The translations under genes were made by a program, and so were the position numbers. A stretch of DNA of 64,000 bases from Pycnopodia helianthoides (lineage: Eukaryota; Echinodermata; Asteroidea; Forcipulatida; Asteriidae): NCBI GenBank assembly GCA_032158295.1, contig CM063258.1:9194583-9258582 (forward strand). The letters run 5' to 3'. The notes under the pieces were generated by a model that made no database searches, had not been told where the DNA came from, and was given only the letters and a program-made list of their open reading frames with translations. Below are positions 1-11,893 of the stretch, one piece after another (the first letter of the stretch is position 1; each line of letters starts with the position of its first letter).

Positions 1-1872
1 TGTAAATTGTTATCTAAAGGTTTACTGAACGCTATGGGTTTAGAACATGAAACGCTCATTTGCAAATTGCTTGTTTGTATTTGTAGTTAAGTATTTTGAT
101 TGGCTTCGATGTAATTAAAAACTCGAATCATGAGGACGCTCTTTTACAAATAAAAAAAGAATAAAGAAAGTTAGTTACTAAGTTTTCTTCGATACTGCGT
201 GTAGAAAACAATGAGCATCGATAATTACATGCTTATCCCTTAAATTACAGTCACAGAGAACATTGCACTTTTTTTCTTTTTTGTTGTTGAATTTTATGCT
301 TTAACAGAAGCACGAAAACTTTACCTGCATTTCTGTTTTTGTTCTCTGACCAGGCTACCAGTTAAACTTGCCCCCCCCCCCCTCCCCTGAAAAACATGTT
401 ACTAAAAAAGGTTCATGTCTTCAAGTCAGTTTGACGATACAGTTCCCGCAGAAAGTCTCTTTATGTCTCTGTCACAAAAAGCATCTAAATGTTGATTGTT
501 AATCTGGACATGTCTGACTCGGGGGAAACTCTCGCTCCCCCTCCCCCCCCCCATGCTCGTTTATTATTCTCGACAAATGGAATCGCCGGAGGGGGAAGGA
601 AACCGCCCGTAAAGTTGAGCAATCAAAATAATTACACATCAGATTTGCATGAAATCACTCCCCATTTGTATGTATATTGTGGACGAGAAAAAGTCTCATA
701 AATAAAATGCCCATAAGGCTTATTTCCCCCCCCCCCCTCCCTTCGTTTGAGTGTACTTCAGTTTTGATTTAGAAAATGAAATACATTTTGAGTCCTAAAT
801 AGCGACAGAAACTAACGATCGACCTACTTTAGGCCAATTTGACAACTGTCAAAATAACTAAGGGAAATGCAAAGCGAAAAATGTCACTGGGGGTCCGTAC
901 GTATTCAACTTATAAGTAAATGCTGAACGTCGTTGTCTCTTCTTGGACAGAGTAGATTGTTGTGGCAATACAATATGGAAATAGATCAACATCGAGATGT
1001 CATTCACTGTGGCGACTATGTCTCAATTCGGCATCAGCTTCAGAATCGAATATTAAGTATAACAAAAATGAGTGTCCGAATATTCGGAAACGAGTAACGT
1101 ACGTAAACACTATTCGACTACAGAAGCAACTCTGTTTTATACTCTGTTGGACTCAGGTTTTTGCTCTCTTTTTTTAGTCACCCGTTTTACTAAAGCGCTG
1201 CTGAATATGAAAGCAAGTATAACATTACAAATCAAACATTAGCCGTTCACTCGAAGAATTTTTGTTTTGTTTATTTCCTAGAGCGAATATTTCGGAAATT
1301 ACACAATGAGGTTGAAATAGTCAAGGCCATGCTAAAGCAGAATGGATTTTTTGCGTGGAATTTGCCATTGGGTCACACATTTTCAAACCTTATAACTCCG
1401 TACCAATAGGTTCGAGGATGATGTCGTGACTGTTTCAAGTTTAAAAAAAATAATAACAAATTTAAGGTACAACTAAATCTCTGCATACTGTTGTCTTGAA
1501 CTAACCAGCAAACTGTTACTGTGGAGAACGGTTTTTCCGTTAAAGTTTAACACATGCGAAAAGCAGCGCGCTCTTGAACCTTGTCCAACATTATACTTCA
1601 CTTGCATTGACGCTATTTTTCCGTACTGAAAGAGTTTTGAAACAGCCGCCGTGAAGCTCTGCCCGGTTCACACCAACAGAAAATGAAACACAAACATGAA
1701 CACCAGCAAAAATAATTTTCAACACAGTCCAGTGGTTTTCCTGATTCCTCTACAAAAGCCGAGGTGTAAAAGAACAACACGCGGGTGCAATCGGACCGTG
1801 CAATCGTCTCTTCGCCGTTAGTTCATGGATCGGGTTTGGGTTTAGCCTTTCAGAGTTTCTTCACCCCTTTGC
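1..1872. other. Non-coding, no gene seen
   Basis: This AT-rich sequence has three long poly-C runs (about 370-383, 541-552 and 726-738). The short ORFs have no recognisable domains or splice context. I see no RNA gene. Confidence 0.6.
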
Positions 1873-1952
1873 TGGGTGGATGGTGGGTTATTTCCCCCGG
1901 GTTGATGGGTGGGTTATTTTCCCCCTGGGTGGATGGCGGGTTATTTTCCCCC
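1873..1952 (+). repeat. Minisatellite, three copies of ~27 bp
   Basis: Three successive units share the core GGGTGGATGGTGGGTTATTT followed by CCCCC, with small substitutions (ggttgatgggtggg, gggtggatggcggg). The overlapping ORFs come from the repeat. Confidence 0.85.
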
Positions 1953-2376
1953 GAACGGCGAAACATCGTCGGCATAACCGCGCACCCGCTCTTTTAAGCG
2001 GTGCTTTTCAATATTTGAACGGAGAGTTTGCTTCTCTTTCGAGACGGAATCGTTACAATATTTGCCGTGGAAACATCCTGCAGTCTCTTGGAGGCGTAGA
2101 CAATCATCAATATTAGTATTTAATCTTGTTGTACTTGAAAGTAAATGCTCCCTTTTCGTCACAGTCGAGCTTGGGTTTTTCATGGACAGTTATTATAAGA
2201 TCTTTTTCTGCGATGATCTATAATACAAAATATAGGATGAAATATAGTTTGTTGTTTTTTCATTTACTGCTTATAAAATCGTGAAAAAAAACGTCACACA
2301 ACAACTTATGTGTACCAGAATTGGCGCCATTGTTATATGGATTTTTTAAAGGAGCCAGGCCTTTCTTTTGCAGGAT

Positions 2377-2548
2377 GTGAATCCGTAACTGCGCGTTGTG
2401 AAACTGTAATTACGAATTGTAAATCCTTTAATTTACGAATTGTGAATCCGTAAAAGCGAATTGTGAACCCGTAAATACGAATTGTGAATCCGTAATAAAG
2501 GATTGTGAATCCGTAATTACGAATTTTGGCTCCGTAATTACGGTTATA
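2377..2548 (+). repeat. Minisatellite, about seven copies of ~22-23 bp
   Basis: The unit is approximately GAATTGTGAATCCGTAATTAC. Variants include tgaaactgtaattac, tgaacccgtaaatac and ttggctccgtaattac. The copies decay towards both ends. Confidence 0.85.
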
Positions 2549-5500
2549 ACACGGTATATTCCAGGCAGTACATATGTATATAAAATTATATATTCAAATT
2601 GGTAATCACTTATAGTTGCTTGATGAAATTGGGAGGTATGCCTGTTGATCCCCCCGAACCAAGGTCACACGCGGCTATCTGCCACCCTTCGCCATTTTGG
2701 AGTCAACGCGTACGTGTAAACGCCGCGTTGCCTCAAAATGCTTGCTACACTGTATAACCCTCAGGGACATTGACTCCCAAAATGGCTCCATACCAAAATT
2801 ATGATGATGATGACGTCAGGTGAACTGGGTTAACACACAGAAGTGGCTTTACTTTTCCATATATAAAGAACAGTTCCATGTGACTGATTCTTATGTTTAT
2901 AAATACAAATTAAAGTCTTATTAAATTTCCTTACATTGTTTACAGCAGGCTTCTTAGTTAATTTCAATATTGAATATTTGATTTCCATCCCGAAGTATAC
3001 CTGATGATATTATAGTAATCTCACAACACCGTAAGTAACTGACCCAATCGTGACAACCCATCCTAGCCTGACAATAAAACTCTTGTCCCTTAACACCGGG
3101 TGTCCTGAACGCTCCACTGGTTTGACACGGCAAGGCGACTTTATACAGTCGACTCGCCACTCGAACTCCTCCTTCCAAAATCCTTTCAAACTTCCCGAAC
3201 CATTTTTTCCCCACCCGTGAATAGGTATATTACTACTAAGAAATATTACCACATTGATATGGGGTTTTTTCCAATACTGAAGGCCGTTTTTTTTTGTCGC
3301 TGCTGACTCGCTCTAACGCGCCAATACCAAAGATCGTCAAATTGCAGGGACAAAAACTGACGATGTGTTTTTTTTTTTTTTTAATCAACCAAATTTTTCC
3401 GAAATAAAGCAGACCTTGGACAGAGGTGCTTTGACCCTGCTGAAAAGTGCCGTGGACTGAGGCCTCGATTGGTCTATTCTGGCGAAATTGACTTTGCAGA
3501 TTCTGAAGTAATTTTTTTTCTAAAAGAGTCTTGTGATTTATTGTTGTAACACCTGTTTAAGGGGAAAGTGTTGATCCATTTGTACATTTCTCCCCATTGA
3601 TGACACGGCTCAGTTCTCTTGGAAAGATCAGATTATTAAGAAACCGGCAATATGACAATTGTCCCGTGAAAATACAATTTCACCAAAACTGTGATGGGTG
3701 ACCGACATTCTTTCAGCCCGAAATTGCCAGTAGTTATTATTCCATTAGAGACACTTTTCGCATAAAGCTGATTGTAAGTTCCCTATAAACGGATCGCCGG
3801 TATTTTTGTAAGAGTCATAAAAGAGTAAAACCCGTAGGATCGGTTTGTGGTCGAATACTGTAGTGCATTTTGAAAACATTTTAAACAAAACATTATTTTT
3901 TTTAAAGCAATACAACAACTTTAACAGGCTCTTAATAATCACATCACACCAACCGTAAACGTTGAACCAACCCCAAACGATTCCCCTATATTGTGAAGAT
4001 TAAATTTCAAACCCATCCGTACAAAAAAAGTGAATATTATTTCCACAAAACAGCCGTTTATGATGAGTCTGAAAATTGTACATTCGATTTGATAAATTAA
4101 TCTGAAAAAATAACTTCAAAGACAGTGAGAGCTTTTACCGGAAGATAACAAATCCTGACGTCAATCTTGACTGTTATTTGTATTATCCAAACCCCAAATG
4201 TACAAAAAGAAAGTTGTAGTTTTTTGTGTTTTTTTTGTGTTTTTTTAACACAAATTAAATAATTGGTAACCATCGCACAAATAAAATGATAAAGTTTCAA
4301 TCTGAAAGTCTACTGATTGTAAGGTCATACATTTCTTAGGTGGATGGATTCTGGTATTAACTGAATTATTTCATTTTCCATTGATTTGTATGTACTTTGT
4401 CTTTGAGGTGTGTATATGTGTGCGTGTGTGTGTTTGTGTGTGAAAGACCAAGATACAATCTGTCAGACCCACTTCGATTTGTGACCAAATTCGGCGTTCA
4501 CCCCTCTCTTGCTGTCTCTTCCCGTTGACCCCCTTTACCACCCCTGTCAAGTCCAAGCCCATATTTCCACAATTTCAAAATAAGCAGAACAGGGCTGTGT
4601 TTATTTATACAAGGCGGGGCGGGGGGGTGCACGAGAGAGCGGTTTCCAGAAGTGGAATGGATGTTTTGAGTTTGTCTTGTGTGTGCCGATGGCGCGGGGT
4701 CTCCGGGGCTTCCGAATTCCGTTCTTGGCTAAAAGAGACATTTTGAAGAAGTGGGAGAGGTTACATGATTGCACTGGTGATTTATTTTTTCTCGCTCTCT
4801 CTGTAATGCAGATCACCAAATATGGCATATTGTGATTTCAAATTTTCTTTGGTGTGTCTGCTGGGTTTACTTTTTTTTGTTGTATTTTTTTTTACACATT
4901 CTAAGGAATGAACAAATTAACATTTGTGTTATTGTGTTATGCTTTGTTGCAATTAACGACAACTCGTCACTTAGTTTCATGAAGAAACTATTTTAGCCCC
5001 TGCAGCCAAATTTTTTCAATCATTGGACCTCAATTGGTACTTACATGTTCAACAAGATTGCCTCTTCGTAAAAAATGGAACGAGCAAAGTCTGTGGCCTC
5101 GTAAGCAATGCGTACACGAAATTAATATCACATCTACTTTTATCAAACATCATATCCAAAAAAGCTTCACTTTTAATTTGGTTTTTGTTTTCGTTCTACA
5201 CGTAACTGAACAAAATGTTGACGGTTGAATACCGTGTAATTCATTGGAGAGTTTCTTTTTGCGGTTCTCATACCAGCAGGCTGCCCTTTAAACTGTTATC
5301 CCCGACTGACGGCGGTTCTTTTGGCTGCTCCGGTACCCGTTGAATAGCTGTTAATTAGGGCGAAGATGAAACGGGTTTGTTAAGGTATCCAAACTGTGTT
5401 GATTATGGGCTTGGTTGTGGCATCCACAACCTCTTGTTTGCTAAGGTTGTTTACATAACTTTCTTTTAAAGAAGGGGTCATCGAACCCCCTCCTCCATTA

Positions 5501-5988
5501 AACCCCTCCTTTGTACAGTCATTATACTTGACTAGTGCCAAGAGCAAGGGAGACGACAGCATTTATAGGGACGATCCTGTCATTCTTCAAAGTTGGGTTG
5601 TCGTGTGTATAGGTACCGTTAGGCTTGCAGTGTTGGTCTGAGCATCTGAGCAATACGTCCTCCATGGTCTGAGGCGGCGGTTCCCATCTGCCCATTCAAA
5701 CGCGAAGCGGCCCATCTGGCTCCCGATCCCTCCACTGACCACCTCGCTCATTTAGTTGGCCAATAATGTCACCACCTCACTGTGATATTTGCCATAAAGG
5801 AAACACAAATCGAACAGCTTTCTCTCTTTTTTTGGGGGGGGGGGGGTAGGGTCCCTTTTTCTTGACCTCTATGTATCAAGAACTCACAATTATTTGGTAG
5901 ATGATAGATTCATCAAACATAGTGTGTGAATATTGCATTCTTGTCAGTTTGCAAACTGACCAGTTATCAATCTGAATGTGTACACTCT
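2549..5988. other. Non-coding, simple sequence only
   Basis: No recognisable exon. It contains a poly-T run (about 3367-3382), a GT-rich tract (about 4407-4441) and a poly-G run (5833-5846). The short ORFs on both strands show no conserved motif. Confidence 0.55.
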
Positions 5989-6237
5989 GAAAACTACCGG
6001 GTCAGAATTAACCCGGATCACGGGTCCCAGGTGGCCCATCAACCCATTCCTGGATCAGGCTGACCCGGAACCAATGTCAACAAAATGACCCAGAAATGGG
6101 TCAAACTGACGCAGAGTATGAGTTAAAATCCCATTTTTTTAAAAACCACTTTTCGGGTCATCCTCGCCCAGACAAGGGTCAGGCCCTTGGGACACGAAAT
6201 CCGGGTTTTGACCGGGAGAGTTTAGAGTGTATCACTT
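5989..6237. mobile_element. MITE-like element, GGGTCA family, copy 1
   Basis: The ends are inverted: ACTCTGAAAACTACCGGGTCA on the left pairs with ...GACCGGGAGAGTTTAGAGT on the right. The interior is full of GGGTCA/TGACCC motifs. It shares an internal block (TGACGCAGAnTnnGAGTTAA and AATCCCATT) with 46610-46940, so it is a dispersed family. No coding capacity. Confidence 0.75.
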
Positions 6238-6277
6238 CGCTCAGTTCATTAGCCAGTATCACAGTATTGGGGGTACA

Positions 6278-6381
6278 GGGGTCGATTTCACAAAACTCTT
6301 CCTAACTTAGGACTAGTCCTATCTCTTAGCATTGCCTAGGACTAGTCCTAAGTTAGGAAGAGTTTTGTGAAATCGACCCCA
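6278..6381. mobile_element. Near-perfect hairpin element, ~104 bp, with candidate 6-bp target duplication
   Basis: Two ~43-bp arms, GGGGTCGATTTCACAAAACT.. through ..CTTAGGACTAGTCC, are inverted around a loop of about 18 bases. GGTACA flanks both sides (6272-6277 and 6382-6387). The outer ends resemble the GGGCCCAATTTCAT hairpins elsewhere in the window. Confidence 0.8.
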
Positions 6382-6732
6382 GGTACAGTAAAATGAAATA
6401 TATAATTTTTATAGCTTGTTGTTTCTTCAACTTGAAACTATGCTGAGGATTAATACCCTGGCAAATATTACTTCCTGAAATGGGGGAGAAAATGTGCTCC
6501 CTGCAGTTATTATAACTGTCACAACAAAGCATGACATTTTCTTTTGTTTAGAAGCGACGTGAACCATTCAACTTAATTGCTCGTTAAAAACGAGATAACA
6601 AATCTGGGTTAAAAAAAACGTGTATCAAATAAAATGTTATTCCCTTCGATATTTTTTTTATAGGTTTAACGTTTAAAATCCAACCTGTGGTTTCGATAAT
6701 GTTTCAAGCATGACCCATCTGGAAATCCAGCC

Positions 6733-6819
6733 TAATTATATATATATATATACATATCCATTTATAGCAAAAAAGAGAGGCAAACAACAATGGGATGGTG
6801 ATATATATATATATATATT
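6733..6819. repeat. Two AT dinucleotide runs
   Basis: TA/AT microsatellites lie at about 6737-6752 and 6801-6819, separated by about 48 bp. They mark low-complexity sequence only. Confidence 0.8.
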
Positions 6820-9800
6820 CTTTTAGTTAATCCAACACAAGTTTTCGCCAATGGTTGTCCTTTTTTCCCAGTGTCCTCTGAATCTCTCAGTTGTTATTGT
6901 TCTCTATTACTATAGACTATGTATAAGAGCTTATTAGCTCCTTCGTTAGTTTACACATCAAATTGTGTGAATACAGTTTAAACCTGATTTCATCCACTCA
7001 CTAATTAATCCCCCTTTTTTTCCTTTTTCAAGTTCCACGGAGATTCCCGTCCCACGTTCGGGTATGTTCTGGGGGGGTTTTTTTTTTGAAAAGAAATTTA
7101 ATGGGGGATTGTTTGATCACAAGCAGCGACAAAGATGCTGAAGAGGGGGAGAGACGGGAGTGAAAGGGCGAAGCAAAAGAAAAGATGAAGCATATACTTA
7201 AAATGAACAAGGCCGAATAAATTAGTCTGAAACGCGCACAAATGGCTAATCAATGAGCTCCTTCATTCTCGGACTGCAACATTGCGTGTCTGCCGGGATT
7301 ACTGTGTCTTTAATCATGGACATGATACGTCAGGTTGTCCAACTTGATGTGCCCATCTGCCCGTGAGATTAGGCCGTTTTACCGCGGACAGTTGCGCTCC
7401 CGGGTGACACACACACACAAATGTCCGGCAAACAATATCCCCCTTCCCGTCTTTCACCGCAGGGAGCCCAAGAAGCAGAAGAAGAAAAGAAAAAGAAAAA
7501 ACGTTCACAAAATCCATCCCCCTCTTAAATATCCTATTGTTCGTTCTTTATCCTCGTATGTCATCATTAGATGGGCGTCAATACTCCGTCACCAACTATC
7601 CTTCGGGTTTCCCGGGCACATTCTTTTCATCCCGCTGTCTACTGTCCCTCCCACCATCAATGGCCTAAATAATCCCTCTACACGGACATCTTCCCCTCGC
7701 CATCTTTCGCTGGGTGTAAAGACGATGGCCAAATCATCGAACCTTGAGGAACACATACGGCCGTAATCAACAAACTGTTTCTCCTCAATGAGGGCGCGAC
7801 AAAAGAAACCAGCGGGATGCTGAAGTCAACTGTGGGATGATTGTCTTTTTTTTTCTTCCCCCCCCCCCGCTCACTCCTTCCGCATTGCAACAATTCCCAT
7901 CTTTGATCATCCCACCCAGCATCACCGAAGAAAAGAAAAAAAGAAACGAAATGCACAAAAGACGCGATTCTCCCTCTGCGTTGTTGATACTATTGGTCAT
8001 GTGTGCCTCGTGACTACGACGTCGCGTGTGGGTTGACGAATCAGAGCAAGGCTTATGTAGCGCTTTTGACTATAACATTTTGGCGCGATTTAAGGGTCTA
8101 ATATTCAGTGATTACCGTCTGCTCAACATTTCAAGAATGCGGGCGAGCCCATCTATTGAACGAAATGTTTAATTCTATAGAGTGACTTTTTTTCTACTAA
8201 AATTAAAAATGGTGTGTTTTGCGTTATATGACGTGGTCATAATACTGCAGTAAATTCGGTATTCAAATGCATAAAAATAAATACAACTGCACTCACCTGT
8301 GCCAGTGACGGTGCTCATTAAACAAATCATAGATAATTTCATTACAAAGTCAAAATGTGTGATATACTTGAAGGTAAAGACTTCAAATTGTTTCTTATAA
8401 TAATATAATAATAATCAAAACTTGTGTCAAGTCGATGATGATATAACACATCCCTTCAAATGTTTCTTGTCTTTGATAATTGTTTTTTTTTGGGGGGGGT
8501 CTGATTACGCTCCCCCCCCCCATCCTAAACTGAAATTTCATAAACATTCCTACGAAAACGGTGAATTTATATTTCTTCATACCATTGTTTCTTACTTTTG
8601 TGAGGGTTAAAATGTCACTGACAATGTTAGGCGCTTGTGATTTTTGTAGTTCATCCCAAACGGTGTAAACAATACTGTGTATAGGGCCTATTAAGTTTCC
8701 TCTCTTTTGTGTTGGAATCATTCTTCACCATTTGGTTTGATATTAAGACACAAGGTCATACACCACAGAACGCGGTTCCATAAAACAGAAAACCATCCTC
8801 AAAAGGTTGTGTGGGTTTTTTTTCTTTTACTTGTGGGTGTGCTTATTTCTTTATTTCTCCACAATACAACAACAAGAAGCATTTGTCCTTCAGTCTCCCT
8901 GCATGCTGTCCCGCACTGTTTACTGTTCCCATAAGTGCGCGGCTGGGGGGTCCGGTCCGCCCGCCGCGATCCCCCGCGGAGCCCCACCGTAGATACGTAA
9001 TTGGTTAATTGTTTTCACTTCCAGGCCCGAAATACAGTTGGACGCCTTAGCTTATTGGCCTTTTTTTCCGGGCAAAAATTCGAACCTGATAGAAATATTC
9101 GTACAGTAGCAACACAATTTTATTTGAAATCTCACCGTGATGTATTCGCTGAAAAAAATATATACTATCAAAGATTCTAAAGTAGTTTTAACTTAAGGTT
9201 TCGGGAAACTACGTTGTAATAATCTCTGTAATGAGTTTCGGTGTTTCTGAAAAGAACCGGTGATGTAACAACCCGATGTTGAGATCAGTACTATTATCGT
9301 CTTCAAACAAAATTGCTTTTCATTATTTCTCCATGAATCCTATATTAATATGATGGATTGTGGTTTTGTACAGTTTGTTTTTCAAAGTGGCGAGTACAAT
9401 CTAGTCACACTTTTCCGTTGTGGTACCGGGTGCACATGTGGTTCTTAGAAAAGAGAAAATTGAACAGATCAGTTTCTTTTTCTTTTCTTTCTTAAAGATT
9501 ACAACCATTTTTAATGTATACGTAGTAATCCTGTGGGCTTATAATTAGTTACTATTTTAGATAAGTTCTTTTTAGTGTGTCTTTCATTTGTTTATTGTTA
9601 TTGTTTTTATTATTTATGTAGTTATTTATCACGTGTACAATTATTTCACGGTCAGTTTAATAGTGCTTTATACACTATTTTCACTTTGCTGTTTCTGCGA
9701 TATCCGGCACATGCACACAAAAATCTCTGACAAAACGTTAACTGTTTTGAGTGCTATTTTTACCAGAGCAGGATCACACTAGAACATGATCAGCTAATCT

Positions 9801-10204
9801 AATGAAATGTTCACATGTTGGTTGGATGGTGTGTGGTATAAGAGGTTGGAAATGAATGCACATTCCTACAAAACCAACAACATTATTTTTTACACTCACT
9901 TGTAATTACATACACGCCTCATCACACCATGCAGATGTTGACATTTTGTGTTGCCGTACATAGCCCTAGCTTCGCACACCTTGCTTCCAATTGTTTCCCC
10001 AACAACAAAGTGAACAGCTTTGTAGAAGTTTCCAACATTGTGAAGCTTCTTCACCCTGCAGCAAACTCTTTGCCTCTTTGACGTCACAACCATATAACGG
10101 TAAACCGCACAGCGGATTTTTTGAAGAGGGTCCTTAATAATAGGCCTTTTGGAAGGCGTGCAGACATTTTGGTAGCTGGTCAAACGTAATACGCTACTGT
10201 TTTT
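6820..10204. other. Non-coding, no gene seen
   Basis: This region has poly-T, poly-C and poly-G runs (7071-7087, 7858-7868, 8484-8519). The longest ORF (7335-7766, 143 codons) has Lys-rich low-complexity composition and no recognisable domain, so I do not call it. No tRNA or rRNA is seen. Confidence 0.5.
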
Positions 10205-10248
10205 GCAGTTGTTGTTCTTGTTGTTGTTCTTCTTCTTCTTCTTCTTGA
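10205..10248 (+). repeat. Compound GTT/CTT microsatellite
   Basis: A TTG-rich run changes into (TTC)n and then poly-A. Confidence 0.85.
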
Positions 10249-11542
10249 AAAAAAACTATATATAAACCATAGGCCTACAACCTGTAAACATTTCAGCGAA
10301 TTCGATGGTCGCGTTTTATGAACACCGAAATACAAATTTTCAGGGACTTTGAACGCATTCCTTGTGCTTGCTCATTTCGATTGCTGCAACCAAAATAAGC
10401 AACAGTGATTTGGAGTGTAACTCTTTCAAGTGCTATTGGTCTCGACTTTGATGGTACAGGTAATTCTCTTTTGGGGATTGGTGCTGATGTTTGATAATAA
10501 CTGAGCCTTCAGGATGTTGAAACTTGTAATTTTTTCCCAAATGATTTTACCGATCCTTTGCTTGGTTGCGCCATGTGGACATCTCGCATTATCACCGCCG
10601 TGCAACATGTGCGCTCTCTCCCTCACCAGCCCCACTGCCCTACTTCTTTTCCTCTGTGCGTGCGACGGCGTTGCCTGGCTCGCATTAGTCCCCCTCCGTG
10701 CGTCTCAAATGCCCACACTCAAAAGTAAAACAAGAAAATGCTAAGAACAGATGTTGAAGATTAAAAGAGAATGTATACAAATGTTGTTGTTTTTTTAAAT
10801 AAACACATAGATAGATTCTACAAATATAGAAACAAAAACGTGAAATCGTAGGATGTAAAGCCATCAAGGCGTTTTGAGCGCTGCAGCCAATAATTGTCAG
10901 ATGCCCTGCCTACAAAGTTGGTACTTTGCATGTTATCAGAAAAAGGAACCAGACTGTTCCCTTCCTGCCTCAGTTAGGTCTTGGTTTAAATGAACTTAAC
11001 AAAAACATTATGATAGCACCATATTTTAAAGGTGTTTATCATAGTTATCAATACACAGAGCAACTGAACTATGCATCTGTGTGTGATACAACCAACATGC
11101 ACGATTTTTAATATTTCCGAGTTTGCGGCTTCGGTTAACATGCGTTGAAGAGGCCCATAGCAACGTGGCATGATGTCTCTATTGTGTTCTGGGAATCTCA
11201 GGAATTCTTTAGAGGCTTTTAGAGGGGAAGGTACTCCTGTTCAAGAGGAAAAGAACGTGTTACAGTAAGGGAACCTTTGGAGGGGGGCACCTTCTGCCAC
11301 ATATCGGGCATCACCCGCCAATTCGGGCACGGCCACACTGGGCACTTCTGTAAAATGTTACAGAAGTTTATTGAGAGAGTTTTATAGAGGGACCCGTTTT
11401 CTTTGGTCTCGTGGTTGCTGGACGCCGTTTTCGGTCCAAATGAAGCACAACCCAATGCGCAGTCTAGTCTGGCACCCTGTGTTCGCCCATACATTTTTTA
11501 CTTCGCAACTCTCTCAATAATATACGGCTCTGGGGTACCCCG
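10249..11542. other. Non-coding, no gene seen
   Basis: A GC-richer patch at about 10560-10720 is open in one frame but has no recognisable domain. A short segment near 10945-10975 (accagactgttcccttcctgcctc) resembles a dispersed motif also seen near 29285 and 37590. Confidence 0.45.
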
Positions 11543-11626
11543 TATAATCCCCCCCTCCCTGCCCCTCCCTGCCCGCTCCCTGCCCCTCCCTGCCCCCTCC
11601 CTGCCCCCCCCTGCCCGCTCCCCGCA
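11543..11626 (+). repeat. C-rich minisatellite
   Basis: Tandem variants of CCCCTCCCTGC and CCCGCTCCCTGC are repeated about seven times. The strand is strongly skewed (C on plus, G on minus) and could form G-quadruplex-like structure on the minus strand. Confidence 0.85.
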
Positions 11627-11776
11627 TCAATCCAATACCGATGGGGACTAGTGAGTAGTTTCTGAATTCTAGTATTCAATAGAGGGCAGTATTTGAGTAG
11701 TCCCCGGGCCCTACGCGGCAGATTTGCTTCGTTTTTGATTAGACTATTGATTTTATTCCAAATCACATCTTAGGCA

Positions 11777-11893
11777 GCGTCCGAATTCACGGCTTTGGCT
11801 ATATGGCCGGATTTCTGAAAGGGCCTACCCACAAAAGTTGCTGCTGCAGCCAACAGCCATAGCCGTAGCCAAAGTCGCTTCATTCGAACACAG
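11777..11893. mobile_element. Short foldback element, GGCTACGGCTATGGC family, copy 1
   Basis: The left end GCGTCCGAATTCACGGCTTT pairs with the right end ..CCGTAGCCAAAGTCGCTTCA and TTCGAACAC. Internal AGCCAACAGCCATAGCCGTA recurs in related form at 19374-19470, 23187-23279, 42357-42492 and about 62370-62450. Confidence 0.75.

Noticed and set aside
7335..7766. 143-codon plus-strand ORF
   Set aside because: Lys/Arg-rich low-complexity middle, no domain recognised, no splice or polyadenylation context, and heavy overlap with minus-strand ORFs.
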